The notes under the pieces: model-generated
What the model was told of the DNA's origin: nothing
The model's input: only the letters and a program-made list of their open reading frames with translations
The model's database searches: none
Translations under genes and position numbers: made by a program
Shown here: in pieces, positions 43,570-53,945 of the stretch
Layout: each line of letters starts with the position of its first letter
Numbering within the stretch: the first letter of the stretch is position 1
From: Acetanaerobacterium elongatum
GTDB taxonomy: Bacteria > Bacillota > Clostridia > Oscillospirales > Ruminococcaceae
Assembly (NCBI RefSeq): GCF_900103835.1
Contig: NZ_FNID01000007.1
Location: 29,476 to 93,475 of the forward strand
Length of the DNA: 64,000 nt
Direction: 5' to 3'

Positions 43570-45475
43570 GCTCCTTCTTTTCTATTGCGGCCACAATCGG
43601 CCTGCCGTGGGGGCAATGCTTGAGTTCATTGTTTTCCGCAAGCAGCTCTATCAGCTCCAGCAGTTCCTTCGTATCAGACTTATCGTGCGCCTTGATGGCG
43701 CTGCGGCAGGCGATGGAATGGAAAAGCTCATCGATTACATGCGGCGTTACACTGCGCTTGTTTTTTATAAGGCTTTCGGCAAGCTCCTCCACTACCGCGT
43801 GAATATCCTCCTTGGCAAGCTCCAAGGGGAATTCCCTTACCAGAATGCTGCCGGTTCCAAAGTCTTCAAACGCAAAACCAAGCTCTGCAAGGCGTTCAAG
43901 GCTCTCGGTGATTGCGGCATATTCCTCTTTTGGCAGCGTGACGGTAACGGGTGTAAGCAAGGTTTGAGCGGTGAGCTGCTTATGCTGCGCCCTCAGCCGC
44001 TCATACAATATACGCTCGTGTGCGGCATGCTTATCCACAACGAGGATATCTTCCCCTTTTTGCAATAGAATATAAGTATCAAACGCCTCGCCGATAAGCT
44101 TTGCGGGGGAATCCGGTTCGATTTGCCGCTGTACTATCGGAAGCTTTTCGGGTAAGGTCTTTTCAGCGGTCAGCGTATAAATTTGAGCTGTTTCAGGTTC
44201 TTTTACCATCTGAGCCATGGCTTCTTCATTTTGTTGAACAGTTGGCCTTGGCGGGAGGCTAACGGTTATCTCTGCAGGCTTGCCGCGGCTTGAATAAAGC
44301 GGAGGCGACACATCACGAAACTGAGGCAGCGTCTCGCGGTACTGAACCGATGAGACGGTTGAAAATGCGTCGGGTTGCTTCTGTACGGTGATACGCTGCT
44401 GCTCGGGTTTATCCATCTGCGGATGAAACATTTGCTGAACAGATGCCATATGCTGAACAGCCTTTGCTTGGAGCTTGGGCGGCTCATTCAAGGCCGCAAG
44501 CGCGTTCTTTGCCGCGAAATAAACGGCATCAAAAACCAAGCGTTCGTTTACAAAACGAACCTCCACCTTCGCGGGATGCACGTTAACATCCACCAGATGA
44601 TAAGGCATGGTGATATTCAGAATGCAGGACGGGAACTTCCCCACCGTAATTGAGCCTTTAAACGCCTCTTCCAGGGCGGCCATCGCGGTACGGGTACGCA
44701 CAAAGCGCCCGTTTACAAAGAAGTATTGCATGCCGCGGGTGGCACGGCTCTCCTCAGGCTTTGAGATTAAGCCCCCGGCACTTACACCGTCGCTTTCATA
44801 GGAAGCCTCGATAAGCCCTTTGGCAAAATCACGCCCAAAAACGCCATAAGCGCAGGAAAGCAGATTATTGTCGCCCGAGGTATGGAGCGTGGTTTTCTGC
44901 TCACGGATAAAGCGCAGGGAGACCTCCGGGTGGGATAAAGCGATTCTATCAAGACAAGCTGCCACAGCGTTTGCCTCGGAAACATCCTTTTTTAAAAACT
45001 TCATACGGGCAGGCGTATTGTAGAACAAATCCCGCACGATGATGGTGGTGCCCACGGGGCAGCCTGCATCCTCTACCGACAGAATCTGCCCACCCTCTGC
45101 CTGAACAGACGTTCCGGCTAACTCCTCCGCTGTGCGAGTTAGGAGTGAAACCCTCGCTACCGCCGCAATCGAGGCCAGCGCCTCGCCGCGAAAGCCAAGC
45201 GTACCGATATTGTAAAGGTCGTCTTCCCCTTTGATTTTACTGGTAGCGTGACTGACAAACGCATTGTGAACATCCTCACGCAGAATACCGCAACCGTCGT
45301 CGGTAACGCGTATGTAGGAGACGCCGCCGTTTTGAATCTCTACGGTAACGGAGGAAGCACCTGCGTCTATAGAATTTTCAACAAGCTCCTTAACCACCGA
45401 GGCCGGTCGTTCCACCACCTCGCCAGCGGCTATGAGCTCGGCTACCTGTTTGGGCAAAACCTGAATCCGGTTCAT
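43544..45475 (-). CDS. mutL: DNA mismatch repair protein MutL
   Basis: 643 residues. GHKL ATPase motifs: ELVENSIDAG, DDGCG and TLGFRGEALASIA. A C-terminal endonuclease motif is present as DKHAAHERILYE (usual DQHAxxExxxxE, with Gln replaced by Lys) plus a CPHGRP motif near the end, so nuclease activity is likely, as in bacteria without MutH. The linker between about 330 and 440 is Gln/Pro-rich and variable. Lies 27 bp after mutS on the same strand. Confidence 0.96.
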   Translation of the reverse strand: MNRIQVLPKQVAELIAAGEVVERPASVVKELVENSIDAGASSVTVEIQNGGVSYIRVTDDGCGILREDVHNAFVSHATSKIKGEDDLYNIGTLGFRGEALASIAAVARVSLLTRTAEELAGTSVQAEGGQILSVEDAGCPVGTTIIVRDLFYNTPARMKFLKKDVSEANAVAACLDRIALSHPEVSLRFIREQKTTLHTSGDNNLLSCAYGVFGRDFAKGLIEASYESDGVSAGGLISKPEESRATRGMQYFFVNGRFVRTRTAMAALEEAFKGSITVGKFPSCILNITMPYHLVDVNVHPAKVEVRFVNERLVFDAVYFAAKNALAALNEPPKLQAKAVQHMASVQQMFHPQMDKPEQQRITVQKQPDAFSTVSSVQYRETLPQFRDVSPPLYSSRGKPAEITVSLPPRPTVQQNEEAMAQMVKEPETAQIYTLTAEKTLPEKLPIVQRQIEPDSPAKLIGEAFDTYILLQKGEDILVVDKHAAHERILYERLRAQHKQLTAQTLLTPVTVTLPKEEYAAITESLERLAELGFAFEDFGTGSILVREFPLELAKEDIHAVVEELAESLIKNKRSVTPHVIDELFHSIACRSAIKAHDKSDTKELLELIELLAENNELKHCPHGRPIVAAIEKKELEKRFGRV

Positions 45476-45502
45476 GATACCTGCCCTTTCGTTATGCTTA
45501 CA

Positions 45503-48136
45503 TTAACCCAGCATACCTTTAATAGTATAGAGGGTATTGAGTGCTTCGATGGGGGTAAGAGTGTTTAAATCAATCTGCTTGAGCTTTTCCAATATCTCAT
45601 CATTTGCTTTTGATACAAGGCTTGTCTGCATAAAGGCGGCCTCGTCGTTATCCACCTCTTTGCGGAGGCTCTTCTTCACATGAACGGTATCGCCGTTCTC
45701 AATACTCTTGAGAATCTCCTTGGCGCGTGTAATCACCGTTTCCGGAATGCCCGCAAGCTTAGAAACCTCGATGCCGTAGCTGTCGTCGGCACCGCCGCGC
45801 ACGATACGGCGTAAGAAGGTGATATCGTCCCCACGCTTCTTCACGGCGATATTGTAGTTCAATACACCGTCTACCGTATCCTCGAGTTCAGTGAGCTCAT
45901 GGTAGTGGGTGGCAAACAGGGTTTTGGCACCCAGGCGGCGTTTGTCGGCGATGTGCTCAATCACGGCACGGGCAATACTCATACCATCGTAGGTGGAGGT
46001 GCCGCGCCCGATTTCATCAAGGATAATGAGGCTCTTGGCGGTGGCGTTCTTTAGGATATGCGCTACCTCGTTCATCTCCACCATAAAGGTAGATTGCCCG
46101 GTGGAAAGGTCATCGGAGGCACCCACACGGGTAAAGATACTGTCCACAATGCCGATTTTAGCGCTTTTTGCGGGCACGAAGCAGCCGATCTGCGCCATCA
46201 GCACCACCAGCGCCACCTGGCGCATGTAGGTGGATTTACCCGCCATATTCGGGCCCGTAATCACCGCGATACGGTTTTTATCCATATCAAGATGAACAGA
46301 GTTTGCCACAAAAAGACCACCTGCAGAGGACTTTTCGTTTAATATCAGTTCCACCACAGGGTGGCGGGAATCTTCCAGAATAATCTCGCCCGAGAGGTCT
46401 ACATCCGGGCGAACATAACCCATGGCCTGCGAAACCGTCGCGAACGATGCAAATACGTCCAGCCGGGCGATAGCGCGTGCGGTATATTGAATGCGGGCAA
46501 GCTCGCCCGCTATTTTGCTTTTTATCTCGGAAAACAGCTGCGCCTCAAGTGCAATAATGCGTTCGCTTGCGCCAAGCACCTTGGCTTCTAGCGTTTTCAG
46601 CTCCTCGGTGATATAGCGCTCACCGTTGGAAAGTGTCTGCTTTCGTATGTATTCTTCGGGCACCTGCCCCGCATAGCTTCTGGAAACCTCAAGGTAATAC
46701 CCGAACACCTTGTTATAGCCAATTTTTAAGCTCTTGATGCCGGTTCTTTCCTTCTCCTTAAGCTCAATCTCGGCAATATAGGCCTTGGAGTTGGTGATAA
46801 TCTCGCGGTACTCGTCCACCTCTTTGCTGAAGCCAGCCTTGATTACCCCGCCGTCCTTGGCGGTGGCGGGCGGATCGTCGGTAATGGCGGTTTCAATCAG
46901 TTCGCGAATATCTTCCAGCGTATCAATCTGATCGTGAATCTCTTGCAAAAGACGGCTGTTTACCCCATCCAAACGCTGTTTGAGCGTAGGCAGGCTCTGT
47001 GCGGTATAGGAGAGTGATTTAAGCTCCCGTGCGGTGGCGCTGCCGTAGACAATACGTGTCATGATACGCTCAAGGTCGTAGATACCGCCGAGCATATCAC
47101 GCACATCACCAAGCAGGATGTTGTTGTTATATAACTCCTCCACGGCATTCAGGCGTTTAGAGATGGTGGCTGGGTTTAACAGCGGCTGCTCGATATAGCT
47201 GCGGATCAGGCGCTTGCCCATCGCGGTTTTGGTCTGGTCGAGCACCCAAAGAAGTGTACCCTTTTTATCCTTGGTACGCATGGTTTCGGTAAGCTCCAAG
47301 TTCTGGCGCGCGGTGATATCTAGGTTCATGTACTGGTTCTCACCGTACAGGTTGAGGGTTATCAGGCGCTCCAGCCCATTCTTCTGCATCTCTGAAAGAT
47401 AACGCAGCAAGGCACCCAGTGCACTCACAGCAAAGGGCTTATCCTGTAAATTCAGTTGCGAAAGGCTTGGCTGCTTAAAGTGTGAGAGAATATCACTTTC
47501 ACACCGTGGCTGTCCAAAATAGTCGACGTTCAGCACATCGACCATACATTCGGTTCGGTTCTTTAAGAAGGTACCAAGAGGCTTCTGCGTGCCGGCAAAT
47601 TCATTTAATAATACTTCGCTTGGTGAAAACCGCCCAATCTCGCTGACAACTGCAGTGACAATATCCTCTTCTTTAAGCTCAATAAGATTGATTTCGCCGG
47701 TAGAAATATCAGAAAAAGCTGCACCTGCGCGGTTTTGCTGCATGAAGATTACGCAGATATAGTTGTTGCGGGCCTCGTTGAGCATGCTGTTTTCTATGAC
47801 TGTACCGGGGGTAATTACCCGTATAACGTCGCGCTGAACCAGCCCCTTGGCAAGGCTGGGGTCTTCCATCTGCTCGCAGATAGCCACCTTATAGCCCTTC
47901 TTCACAAGGCGCGCGATATATGCCTCACAGCTGTGGAAGGGCACGCCGCACATCGGCGCACGTTCCTCCTGCCCGCAGTCGCGGCCGGTAAGCACCAGCT
48001 CGAGCTCCTTGGAAGCAAGTATTGCGTCGTCAAAGAACATCTCGTAAAAGTCGCCAAGGCGAAAGAACAGGATATGATCCTTATGCTGTTCTTTTATCCT
48101 TTGGTACTGCTGCATCATCGGTGAAAAATCCGCCAA
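45503..48136 (-). CDS. mutS: DNA mismatch repair protein MutS
   Basis: 877 residues. N-terminal mismatch-binding domain with FFRLGDFYEMF (the Phe-X-Glu wedge), then lever and clamp domains, and the ABC-type ATPase with GPNMAGKSTYMRQ at about 625-640 and FATHYHEL. TTG start, matching the alignment (MADFSPMMQQY) with AAGGGAA upstream. Forms an operon with mutL. Confidence 0.97.
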   Translation of the reverse strand: MADFSPMMQQYQRIKEQHKDHILFFRLGDFYEMFFDDAILASKELELVLTGRDCGQEERAPMCGVPFHSCEAYIARLVKKGYKVAICEQMEDPSLAKGLVQRDVIRVITPGTVIENSMLNEARNNYICVIFMQQNRAGAAFSDISTGEINLIELKEEDIVTAVVSEIGRFSPSEVLLNEFAGTQKPLGTFLKNRTECMVDVLNVDYFGQPRCESDILSHFKQPSLSQLNLQDKPFAVSALGALLRYLSEMQKNGLERLITLNLYGENQYMNLDITARQNLELTETMRTKDKKGTLLWVLDQTKTAMGKRLIRSYIEQPLLNPATISKRLNAVEELYNNNILLGDVRDMLGGIYDLERIMTRIVYGSATARELKSLSYTAQSLPTLKQRLDGVNSRLLQEIHDQIDTLEDIRELIETAITDDPPATAKDGGVIKAGFSKEVDEYREIITNSKAYIAEIELKEKERTGIKSLKIGYNKVFGYYLEVSRSYAGQVPEEYIRKQTLSNGERYITEELKTLEAKVLGASERIIALEAQLFSEIKSKIAGELARIQYTARAIARLDVFASFATVSQAMGYVRPDVDLSGEIILEDSRHPVVELILNEKSSAGGLFVANSVHLDMDKNRIAVITGPNMAGKSTYMRQVALVVLMAQIGCFVPAKSAKIGIVDSIFTRVGASDDLSTGQSTFMVEMNEVAHILKNATAKSLIILDEIGRGTSTYDGMSIARAVIEHIADKRRLGAKTLFATHYHELTELEDTVDGVLNYNIAVKKRGDDITFLRRIVRGGADDSYGIEVSKLAGIPETVITRAKEILKSIENGDTVHVKKSLRKEVDNDEAAFMQTSLVSKANDEILEKLKQIDLNTLTPIEALNTLYTIKGMLG

Positions 48137-48170
48137 GCAAACCAGTTCCCTTCCGTGATGTTGTTAAAAC

Positions 48171-48578
48171 TTAGTGACAGCCCGCGCAGGAGGAGCAGCT
48201 ACCGCCGCAGGAGTGCATCTCGTCTGCAGTTTCGGGGTCCATTCCGTTAAGACTAGCCGAAAGGATGGTGTTGATCTTGTTGATAATCTCGTCCAGTTCT
48301 TCCTGTGTTTCGCTGTATAAAACCATATTGGGGTTTTGCATGATCTCGCCGTGCAGGGTGCGAATCTTGCTGTCAAGCTCAGTAACCTTCTCTTGATTGC
48401 GGTCTTCCTTTGAAAGCTCTTGATTTAAGGACATCTTTGAGAGATTAAACTCGCCAATCATATCCTGCAGCTTCTCGTCGGCGTCAACCATCTCCTTGGC
48501 TTTTGCCATCGCAAGATAGGTTTCGTCTGCCTGAATGAGCTTGCCTAATTCTTTTGCCTTTGCAATAATCTGTTCCAT
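48171..48578 (-). CDS. YlbF/YmcA-family protein with Cys-rich tail
   Basis: 135 residues. Helical YlbF domain (about 1-110), then a C-terminal tail with CxxxCxxCxxCH (CGGSCSSCAGCH). In Bacillus the RicA-RicF-RicT complex of this family binds 4Fe-4S clusters and modulates RNase Y mRNA processing. It lies between miaB and mutS, so it is near other Fe-S and RNA functions. ATG with AAGG 8 bp upstream. Confidence 0.88.
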   Translation of the reverse strand: MEQIIAKAKELGKLIQADETYLAMAKAKEMVDADEKLQDMIGEFNLSKMSLNQELSKEDRNQEKVTELDSKIRTLHGEIMQNPNMVLYSETQEELDEIINKINTILSASLNGMDPETADEMHSCGGSCSSCAGCH

Positions 48579-48644
48579 TATAAATACCTTAACCTTTCCC
48601 TATACTATTTTTCTTTTTATTATACGCCTATTGAATAAAATAAT

Positions 48645-50072
48645 TTACTGCTGAATCTCTCCGACAAGCGACCAGTTCTGTGCATCGGTAACCTTAACGT
48701 TTACAAAGCTGCCAAGCAACTGTTCGTGAGCCGGAAATTCACAGGTTGTGCCATGCTCGGTTTTGCCAGAAAGACTTCCTTCGGTTTTGCCTTTAGCTTC
48801 GGCGAGTACACGCACCACCGAACCGATCTTTTTTTGGTACTGCTCCACTGCAATCTTTGACTGCACCTTTAAAAGCTCTGCAAACCACTCAGTTTTATCC
48901 TTGTAAGGCACAGGGTCTTCCATCTCCGCCGCGCGGGTACCCTGACGGCTGGAATAGATGAAGGTAAACAGCGCGTCGTAACGAACCTTATCTAAAAGGG
49001 CCAGAGTTTCCTTAAAGTCCTCGTAGGTTTCGCCTGGGAAGCCCACGATAATATCACTGGTAAATGCTGCGTCCTTTATCGTTTGGCGCGCAAGTTCTAT
49101 TGTTTCAAGGTATTTTTCTGCCGTATAACCACGGTTCATCAGCTTTAAAATACGGTTGCTGCCGCATTGTACTGGCAGATGGATATGCCGTTCCACCTTT
49201 TCGCTTTGGGCTATTGCATTAAAAAGCTCCGCGGTGGCATCCTTGGGGTGCGAGGTCATAAACTTGATTCGGAAATCGCCCTCAATGGCGTTAATACGCT
49301 TTAACAGCTCTGCAAACGAAAGCTCACCCGGTGTGGTGTTCCCGTAGGAGTTTACGTTCTGCCCCAGTAGCATAATCTCTTTAAAACCAGACTCAACAAG
49401 CTGTTTTGCCTCAGCGATAATGGTTTCACTGCTGCGGGATCGTTCCCTGCCGCGCACATAGGGCACTATGCAGTAGGTACAGAAGTTGTTGCAGCCATAC
49501 ATTACCGGAAGCCACGCCTTCAGCGTGCCATCATGCCGCACGGGAAGGCCCTCGGTTATATAGTTTTGGCGCTCTTCAAGGTCGAATACACGCTTTCTAT
49601 TTAACAACGTACCATATACCATCTCGGGCAACTTGTGAATGGCATAGGTTCCAAACACCATATCCACATAGGGGTAGCTTTTTTTAATCTTCTCGGCCAC
49701 ATGCTCCTGCTGCGTCATGCAGCCGCAGACACCGATGAGCATATTGGGCTTGCGGCGTTTATTGTGCTTCAGGGCGCCAAGATTGCCATACACCCTATCC
49801 TCAGCATGCTCACGGACTGCGCAGGTATTATAGATAATGATATCAGCCTCGTCTGCGTTATCGGTAAAACCATAGCCCATCTCGGCCAGCTGTCCGTTTA
49901 GCTTTTCGCCGTCGGCTACATTCTGCTGGCAACCATAGCTGTGCGTCAGCGCCAGCCTGTGCCTTCCGGTTTGAGAGAAATAGGCTTCGTTTATATCAAA
50001 AACCAGGCTTGCAAAGCGGCGCTGCTCTTCGAGCGCTGTATCGTCAATGGCACCGACTGTGCGATTGTTCAT
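48645..50072 (-). CDS. miaB: tRNA ms2i6A37 methylthiotransferase MiaB
   Basis: 475-residue radical-SAM enzyme that adds the methylthio group to i6A37. N-terminal MTTase domain with GCQQN (Cys48), radical-SAM CNNFCTYC and a C-terminal TRAM domain (SVVRVLAEAKGK...). Start at 50072, 5 bp after GGGGG; a 20-residue in-frame extension is unlikely. Heads a group with ylbF, mutS, mutL and miaA. Confidence 0.95.
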   Translation of the reverse strand: MNNRTVGAIDDTALEEQRRFASLVFDINEAYFSQTGRHRLALTHSYGCQQNVADGEKLNGQLAEMGYGFTDNADEADIIIYNTCAVREHAEDRVYGNLGALKHNKRRKPNMLIGVCGCMTQQEHVAEKIKKSYPYVDMVFGTYAIHKLPEMVYGTLLNRKRVFDLEERQNYITEGLPVRHDGTLKAWLPVMYGCNNFCTYCIVPYVRGRERSRSSETIIAEAKQLVESGFKEIMLLGQNVNSYGNTTPGELSFAELLKRINAIEGDFRIKFMTSHPKDATAELFNAIAQSEKVERHIHLPVQCGSNRILKLMNRGYTAEKYLETIELARQTIKDAAFTSDIIVGFPGETYEDFKETLALLDKVRYDALFTFIYSSRQGTRAAEMEDPVPYKDKTEWFAELLKVQSKIAVEQYQKKIGSVVRVLAEAKGKTEGSLSGKTEHGTTCEFPAHEQLLGSFVNVKVTDAQNWSLVGEIQQ

Positions 50073-50300
50073 AGCTTCCCCCGAAAATGATGAATCTCTG
50101 AGAGTATTGTAACCCAAAACACCTTGAACCAATACTCCAGCATATTATTTAATTATACAAACTTAACCTAAAAACGTCAATTGAATTACACCTTTTTAAT
50201 AGACAATTATTTATTCCATAATTCCGATTAGCATAAAGGTCAACATACTAAAGAAGCAACCCTCATCAGGTTGCTTCTTATAATTTAAAAGTAGTAAATA

Positions 50301-53300
50301 CTAAGGTGTAACGGCAGCAGAGCTAGGGGATGATGAACCCGAGGATGAGTTTGAAGACGATGATGCGCTGTTTCCCACATATACGAAGCAGGTTGCAATG
50401 TAGGAACCATCATCTGTGGTTACCATGATTACCGCTACACCATCCTTAATACCCTTTACCGTACCGTTTGCATCTATGGTGGCTATTGTGGGGTTATCAA
50501 CGCTCCACGTAACCTTCTTGTTGGTGGCATTACTGGGTTCTATGACCGCACTGAGGGATTTTGTGGCCCCTACCGCTAGGTTAAACTCCGAAACGCTGAG
50601 CGATACGCCCTTTACCGCCACTGAACTATTGGTCACTGTTATGGTTGCCTGCGCGTTTTTGCCGCCGTCGGCCGTTGTAACAGTAATCTTCGCGGTACCG
50701 GCCTTTACGGCGGTTACCAAGCCCTTAGCGTCAACGGTTGCAACGGTTTTATCGCTGCTCGACCATGTTACAGCCTGATTGGTTGCATCTTCAGGGGCGA
50801 CTGTTGCTAATAGCTGCAAGGTTTTGCCTACCTCAACGGTGGCAGTAGTCTGGTTAAGGGTTACCCCTGTCACCGCTACGTTTGCCACCTTGCCGGTGGA
50901 TTCGGTACCGGTAGACGAAGAGCTGTATCGGCTCTTAAAGAAGTCAATAATAGCCTCTACTGTGCCGTCAGCCATTGAGGATAAGCCACTTTCATCAATC
51001 ATCTTATAGTATTCGGTACTGTTGCTCACAAAACCATACTCGGTTAAGGTGGCCGGGAACGCAAAGTTGCGGGTCATATAATAATAACCAAACTTTGCGC
51101 CACGGTTGGTAGTACCTAGGCGAGATGAAACATTAGACGCGGCATAGCTTGCAAGTGCGGAGGAGAAACTGTTAAAATAGTAGCTTTCACTGCCGGCTGC
51201 TGACCTGTTTGTAGATGAGTTACAGTGGATACAGATTAACAAATGGGGTTTGAAGGCAAGGGAATTTGCCATTCGGCCTGCAAGCGAAGATGTGGAAGGC
51301 GAGGGGTTAATCTGAACGGTTGCGCCTAGGCCTTCAAGGATAGACGCAGTACGGCTGGCTATTCCGCGATTAATCTCACGTTCAGCCAATCCGCCGATAT
51401 AACCAAGTGCGCCCGGGTCGGCATCGTTGTGGCCGGGATCCAGCACAATACGCGCACCACTCAGGGTGTAGCCATAGGAATTGGATGCCTGTTGTATCGG
51501 GGCCGGGTTATTGAACACCAGATTCAATGTATTGCCGCTGTAGTTTGCCTGATAGCCCATAAAACCGCCGGATTTAATCTTTAAAGACAGCGTGGTACCC
51601 GACCATGTTGCACTGGAGAACATCGGGTTTTTACTAAGAGAAGACAGGCTGCCCGGTGTAGCGGAGGTATCTCTGAAATTGATATTCATGGCGGTAGAGC
51701 TCAGGCTAACCGTGTAGGGCACCGGCCAACTCATATCTAACGAAACTGTCGTATTTCGTCCGTTATTATCAACCGTAAGCTTGGAAATTTTATTGGAAGA
51801 AAGGTTTTTATCATCAATAAACGAGATATCGCTTCCGTAAACTCTTACGCCCGAAGATAGAATGTAATAGGTAAAGCTGGATTTACCATCGGAATAGTTG
51901 AGTTGATCGCTTACCGCCCGATCGATGGTTCCCTTGGGCAGAGGATGACAGTCAGGATCGGAATAATCATCGATTCGGTCTATCGGGAAGGTTTCAGCCT
52001 GAGTGGCGGTTACAATAACCTGCCTGCCGGTACCGTTGCCGGTCGCCCCTCCGGGGGTACCGCCGCCGGTGGAGCCGCTGTCACCGGTATCTACCTTAAT
52101 TGCCGGGGCAACCTTCACGCTGGCACCTGTTTTGCTTTCGGAAATCCCCTCCGCGGTAGCCTTAACGGAGATATTACCCAATGACTGTGATGACGAGGTT
52201 GCGGACGGCATAGTGAATGTTCCTATAAAGCGGCAGTAGCTGGAATCAGCCACATCGGAATCGTCCGGCCTTGTATCTTCCTTTAAGTTTATTGTTTGGC
52301 CGCCTAATGAAGCAGATACGCTTGCGCCCTTATAGGCAACAACCGTTACCGTTAAAGATGACTTTCCTACAGCAGAAATCGAGCCTGCCGGTGTAACCTC
52401 TTTCAGCACCTGAACATCACGGTTAATGGTGTATGTAACGGTTTTCTCCTTATGCTCAAAGGTAAAAGTATTCTCACCTGGTTTTAACGCTGCATCATAG
52501 GAGATATATCCATTTTTATCCTGCTCCAGTGCTTTCCCATTTAGCGTAATGGGGAAGTTCGGGTCGGAAGCGCCCTTAAACAGCATCGTCGGTTCATTGG
52601 TGGTAATAGATTTCTTTGCCGGCTGGGTGATGGCCAGATCCTTTAGAATATGGTCAACCTTCACTTGGTTGGAATAATACTTCACCAACAGCTCGGTGCT
52701 TCCCTTTGGGTCGGCTGCCAACGCCTTGAGAGAGTTAAATGCACTCCCCTTATAGCCGGTAACCTTACGTGCTTCGATAACCTGGCGGGTAAGCTGGTCC
52801 GGGCTGCTCCACCCCGCATTTTCCGTACAAGCTTTTGTAGCGGAATGAACAATATACAAAGGAATATTCTTTTGCTGCACAAGCTCTGCCCACCACTGAA
52901 TTACAGTAGCAAACGGAACGGCAGAATCGGTAATAGCGCCTGAAGCCTTAACCGAAACGAAATCCGCATATCCTTTTTCTATGTATTGTTTTACATCGGC
53001 ATGGCCATCATAGAGCATCTGAAATTCGGCGCTCGTTTTTGAGCCGCTTTCGTTTGTCTTACTGTTCGCCCATACCGAGGTGGTACAGATACCTACCTGG
53101 ATATTGCGGTTTACGGAACGAATAGTATCCGAGATTGTCTTAACCACTGCCTCGTCGTTCTGATACATGTAGTTTTCAAAACCGATGGGGATGCCGTTCT
53201 GTGCATACAGGCCATAAGAATTGTCGTTGGTCTCGTTGGCATAGTTGTCAACCATAATGCCGTCTAAAGTATAACCCTGAGCTACCTCTTTTACGCCTTT

Positions 53301-53918
53301 TGCAATAATATCAAGTGTATCACCGTTGATATTGTCGGTTGTAGCGATTTTATCACCGGAAGGAACACCGAGTGCGTCATAAACAGCGTAAGTAAACAGC
53401 CCCTCGCCTTTTGCCTTCTTTACAAGGTAATCCATAGCATCAAAATCGCCTGCAACAGAGGGAAAAACAGCAGATTTATAGATAACAGAATCTTTATAAC
53501 GCAGGTTTATGATCACCGCATTCATGCCAAGCTCTTTGGTTTTGGCAATGGCGTTATCGATCTCTTTCTGAACCGTCTCTGCCGAGGTAGTATTCTTAAG
53601 GATAAAATCCTCACCTGGGATGAGGTATACTGCCTTCAATTCATCTGGGCGGTTAAAGGAAACCGGAGTTACTACAGGTGTTTGAGGTGTCTCGGATGCA
53701 CCGGGGAACATACTCTCACCCGGCTGTGAAGAGGAAATTTCCGATTCACCCGGCATACTGCTTGTAACCTTACTGTCGTTAGCATTAATGATACTTGGCG
53801 GCGTAACCGAAGAGCCGTTCAAAGCAAACGCAATGATACCGGCAATAAGTGTAATAACCGCAAAGCTGCTTCCCAGAACAATGCCCAACCTCTTGTTGTT
53901 TTTACTCATCCTTGACAA
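50301..53918 (-). CDS. Multidomain cell-wall amidase: GHL10 - AMIN-like - Amidase_3 - Big_2 x2
   Basis: About 1205 residues. Membrane anchor (about 15-33) and a Ser/Pro linker, then a GHL10/DUF187-type TIM barrel (about 85-420; DELKAVYLIPGEDF, GYTLDGIMVDNYANE), a beta-rich AMIN-like region (about 430-810), an N-acetylmuramoyl-L-alanine amidase_3 domain (about 825-1000; zinc ligands in LDPGHND, AERE and CIHCNS, catalytic Glu in LTEYGF), and two Big_2 repeats (about 1015-1180), ending in a Ser-rich tail. TTG at 53918 fits AGGGGTG 6 bp upstream; a GTG 9 bp earlier and an ATG 9 bp later are alternatives. Confidence 0.88.
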   Translation of the reverse strand: MSRMSKNNKRLGIVLGSSFAVITLIAGIIAFALNGSSVTPPSIINANDSKVTSSMPGESEISSSQPGESMFPGASETPQTPVVTPVSFNRPDELKAVYLIPGEDFILKNTTSAETVQKEIDNAIAKTKELGMNAVIINLRYKDSVIYKSAVFPSVAGDFDAMDYLVKKAKGEGLFTYAVYDALGVPSGDKIATTDNINGDTLDIIAKGVKEVAQGYTLDGIMVDNYANETNDNSYGLYAQNGIPIGFENYMYQNDEAVVKTISDTIRSVNRNIQVGICTTSVWANSKTNESGSKTSAEFQMLYDGHADVKQYIEKGYADFVSVKASGAITDSAVPFATVIQWWAELVQQKNIPLYIVHSATKACTENAGWSSPDQLTRQVIEARKVTGYKGSAFNSLKALAADPKGSTELLVKYYSNQVKVDHILKDLAITQPAKKSITTNEPTMLFKGASDPNFPITLNGKALEQDKNGYISYDAALKPGENTFTFEHKEKTVTYTINRDVQVLKEVTPAGSISAVGKSSLTVTVVAYKGASVSASLGGQTINLKEDTRPDDSDVADSSYCRFIGTFTMPSATSSSQSLGNISVKATAEGISESKTGASVKVAPAIKVDTGDSGSTGGGTPGGATGNGTGRQVIVTATQAETFPIDRIDDYSDPDCHPLPKGTIDRAVSDQLNYSDGKSSFTYYILSSGVRVYGSDISFIDDKNLSSNKISKLTVDNNGRNTTVSLDMSWPVPYTVSLSSTAMNINFRDTSATPGSLSSLSKNPMFSSATWSGTTLSLKIKSGGFMGYQANYSGNTLNLVFNNPAPIQQASNSYGYTLSGARIVLDPGHNDADPGALGYIGGLAEREINRGIASRTASILEGLGATVQINPSPSTSSLAGRMANSLAFKPHLLICIHCNSSTNRSAAGSESYYFNSFSSALASYAASNVSSRLGTTNRGAKFGYYYMTRNFAFPATLTEYGFVSNSTEYYKMIDESGLSSMADGTVEAIIDFFKSRYSSSSTGTESTGKVANVAVTGVTLNQTTATVEVGKTLQLLATVAPEDATNQAVTWSSSDKTVATVDAKGLVTAVKAGTAKITVTTADGGKNAQATITVTNSSVAVKGVSLSVSEFNLAVGATKSLSAVIEPSNATNKKVTWSVDNPTIATIDANGTVKGIKDGVAVIMVTTDDGSYIATCFVYVGNSASSSSNSSSGSSSPSSAAVTP

Positions 53919-53945
53919 TGAATTCACCCCTGTACTTGCTGATTT

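Noticed and set aside
43406..44068. 220-codon plus-strand frame
   Set aside because: Antisense to miaA and mutL, both fully conserved; no start signal.
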